64,000 nucleotides of DNA from Petrolisthes cinctipes. Taxonomy: Eukaryota > Arthropoda > Malacostraca > Decapoda > Porcellanidae. The number at the start of each line of letters is the position of its first letter. The first letter of the stretch is position 1. Location: contig JAWQEG010000286.1 of NCBI GenBank assembly GCA_033782935.1, forward strand, positions 5,001 through 69,000. The letters are read 5' to 3'. Both the position numbers and the translations under genes were made by a program. Below, in pieces: positions 62,985 to 64,000 of the stretch. The notes below the pieces were generated by a model that saw only the letters and a program-made list of their open reading frames with translations, ran no database searches and was not told the origin of the DNA.

Positions 62985-63345
62985 TTAGATTCTGATCATG
63001 AAACACTTTTGTACCACACAGAGGTTCGATGGTTATCTCGTGGAAATGTTGTCAAGAGAGTTTTTGAGCTGCAGCACGAACTGAAAGAGTTCTTTAGCCG
63101 TAATGACAGGAAGGAATATCAGATTTAGGCTATCATTCAAAGCTGAATGATCCAAAGTGGGTTACTTACCTTGCCTACCTTGTTGACATATTTACACGCA
63201 TAAATATTCTAAACAAGTCTTTGCAAGGAGTTGATGCTGTTGTCACTGACGATGTTAACAAATTGAAGAGTTTTCTAATGAAACTAGAACTGTGGGAGAC
63301 AAAATTAAGGAAATGAAATGTTGACATGTTTCAAACACTTGCCGA
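62985..63345 (+). pseudogene. hAT transposase fragment (ZBED5/SCAND3-like)
   Basis: Plus frames: LYHTEVRWLSRGNVVKRVFE, LQHELKEFFSRNDRKEYQ, stop, then after a frameshift LNDPKWVTYLAYLVDIFTRI, NILNKSLQGVDAVVTDDVNK, KSFLMKLELWETKLRK. The HTEVRWLSRG and NLSLQG-like motifs mark this transposase family. Dead: a stop and a frameshift. Confidence 0.85.
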
Positions 63346-63349
63346 CCGG

Positions 63350-64000
63350 CAGGATACCTCTACTGTAGATCAAGGCCAATAAGACTAACAGGTCTTGTCA
63401 GCCAGTGGTACTGCGCAGCTGTAGTGACGTCATGGCGTGGTGGACTTCATCCCCCATTTTCTCTCCATTTCCCCCCCACAACCCCCCCAGCCTCTTCCCC
63501 CAATCACCTCACATGGTGACAGGTATGGGAGTGAGGTCGCCTACAGGCGGGCATACCGTGATCCCGTGACAAAGTTTTTTCTTCTTTCTCTGTTCAATAT
63601 CCTGTCGGCTTTTATCGTTTTGTTCTAGTTATCATCAGATGAAATTACCCAGGTTAGGAAGCAATTATGAAAAATGAAAAAGGTGGTGAGAGGAGTAGTG
63701 TAAGTGATTAAATTATAATGAGAATGATCTAATGGTGATTAGGAGTTAAGTTTAAGATAACTATATGCCCTCACCATCCTTTCATCTCCCTTCCATTCAT
63801 TGAACATTCATGCATACCATGTTTAAACACAATTAGCCTAAGTTGAACATGCAAGTTAAATGTAAACTATAAAATTTGCACACAAACTTGATATATTGCC
63901 ATTTATTACAGTAGTGTCATGTATTGTCATACATCTCATTTCTTTGACTTGCATACTTTATTTGCTAGCTTTCTTTTGCTGCTACCCATTTCTCTGTTTA
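63350..64000. other. Unannotated right end
   Basis: A short C-rich patch (63451-63505) and AT-rich sequence. I see no gene, RNA or element that I can name here. Confidence 0.25.

Noticed and set aside
1..64000. tRNA, rRNA, snRNA or microRNA genes
   Set aside because: I found no cloverleaf with A/B boxes or conserved snRNA words. The many perfect hairpins are MITE arms, so I did not call microRNAs; a covariance-model search would settle this.

Overview
The window is eukaryotic and looks like an arthropod genome, most likely a decapod crustacean. The basis is intron-rich genes, arrays built on TTAGG-like units (TTAGG is the arthropod telomere motif), very dense microsatellites, and a load of MITEs, LINE fragments, hAT elements and one Helentron. 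The species call is inference; the gene calls come from reading exon by exon with splice sites and phase checked.

Three complete protein-coding genes lie on the minus strand, so transcription runs right to left. (1) About 58.4 to 43.1 kb: a BTB-domain transcription factor with four Pipsqueak (Psq) helix-turn-helix motifs, 14 exons proposed, about 898 residues. (2) 40.67 to 20.45 kb: SRRM1 (SRm160), the PWI-domain RS-rich splicing coactivator, 15 exons, 871 residues. (3) 14.60 to 5.91 kb: PLAA (Ufd3/Doa1 family), with a WD40 propeller, PFU and PUL domains, 6 exons, 818 residues. The three are functionally unrelated: transcriptional control, pre-mRNA splicing/export and ubiquitin handling.

Layout: 1-5.2 kb is satellite DNA (pyrimidine arrays, two mirrored TTAGG/TTGGG-type arrays around a C-rich minisatellite, a CA-rich higher-order array). 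5.9-14.6 kb is PLAA, with a Helentron (8-9.1 kb) and a nested transposon stack (12.65-14.45 kb) in its introns. 14.6-20.4 kb is intergenic, with a LINE fragment and a CCAAT-box minisatellite. 20.4-40.7 kb is SRRM1, with many MITEs and two LINE pieces. 43.1-58.4 kb is the BTB-Psq gene, with a 1.7-kb long-TIR element inserted in a TTAGG-like array. 58.6-63.4 kb is a LINE and hAT graveyard.

The most unusual signal is systematic. Next to many exons in all three genes the intron carries one or more degenerate tandem copies of the exon edge together with its splice site. This holds for all five PLAA acceptors, SRRM1 exons 7, 10 and 13, and BTB-Psq exons A, B, D, E, G, K and the terminal exon including its stop codon. 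In two cases each repeat unit also carries half of a TTAA-type MITE. I know of no name for this pattern; it could be a record of how introns grow or how exon edges shift in this lineage.
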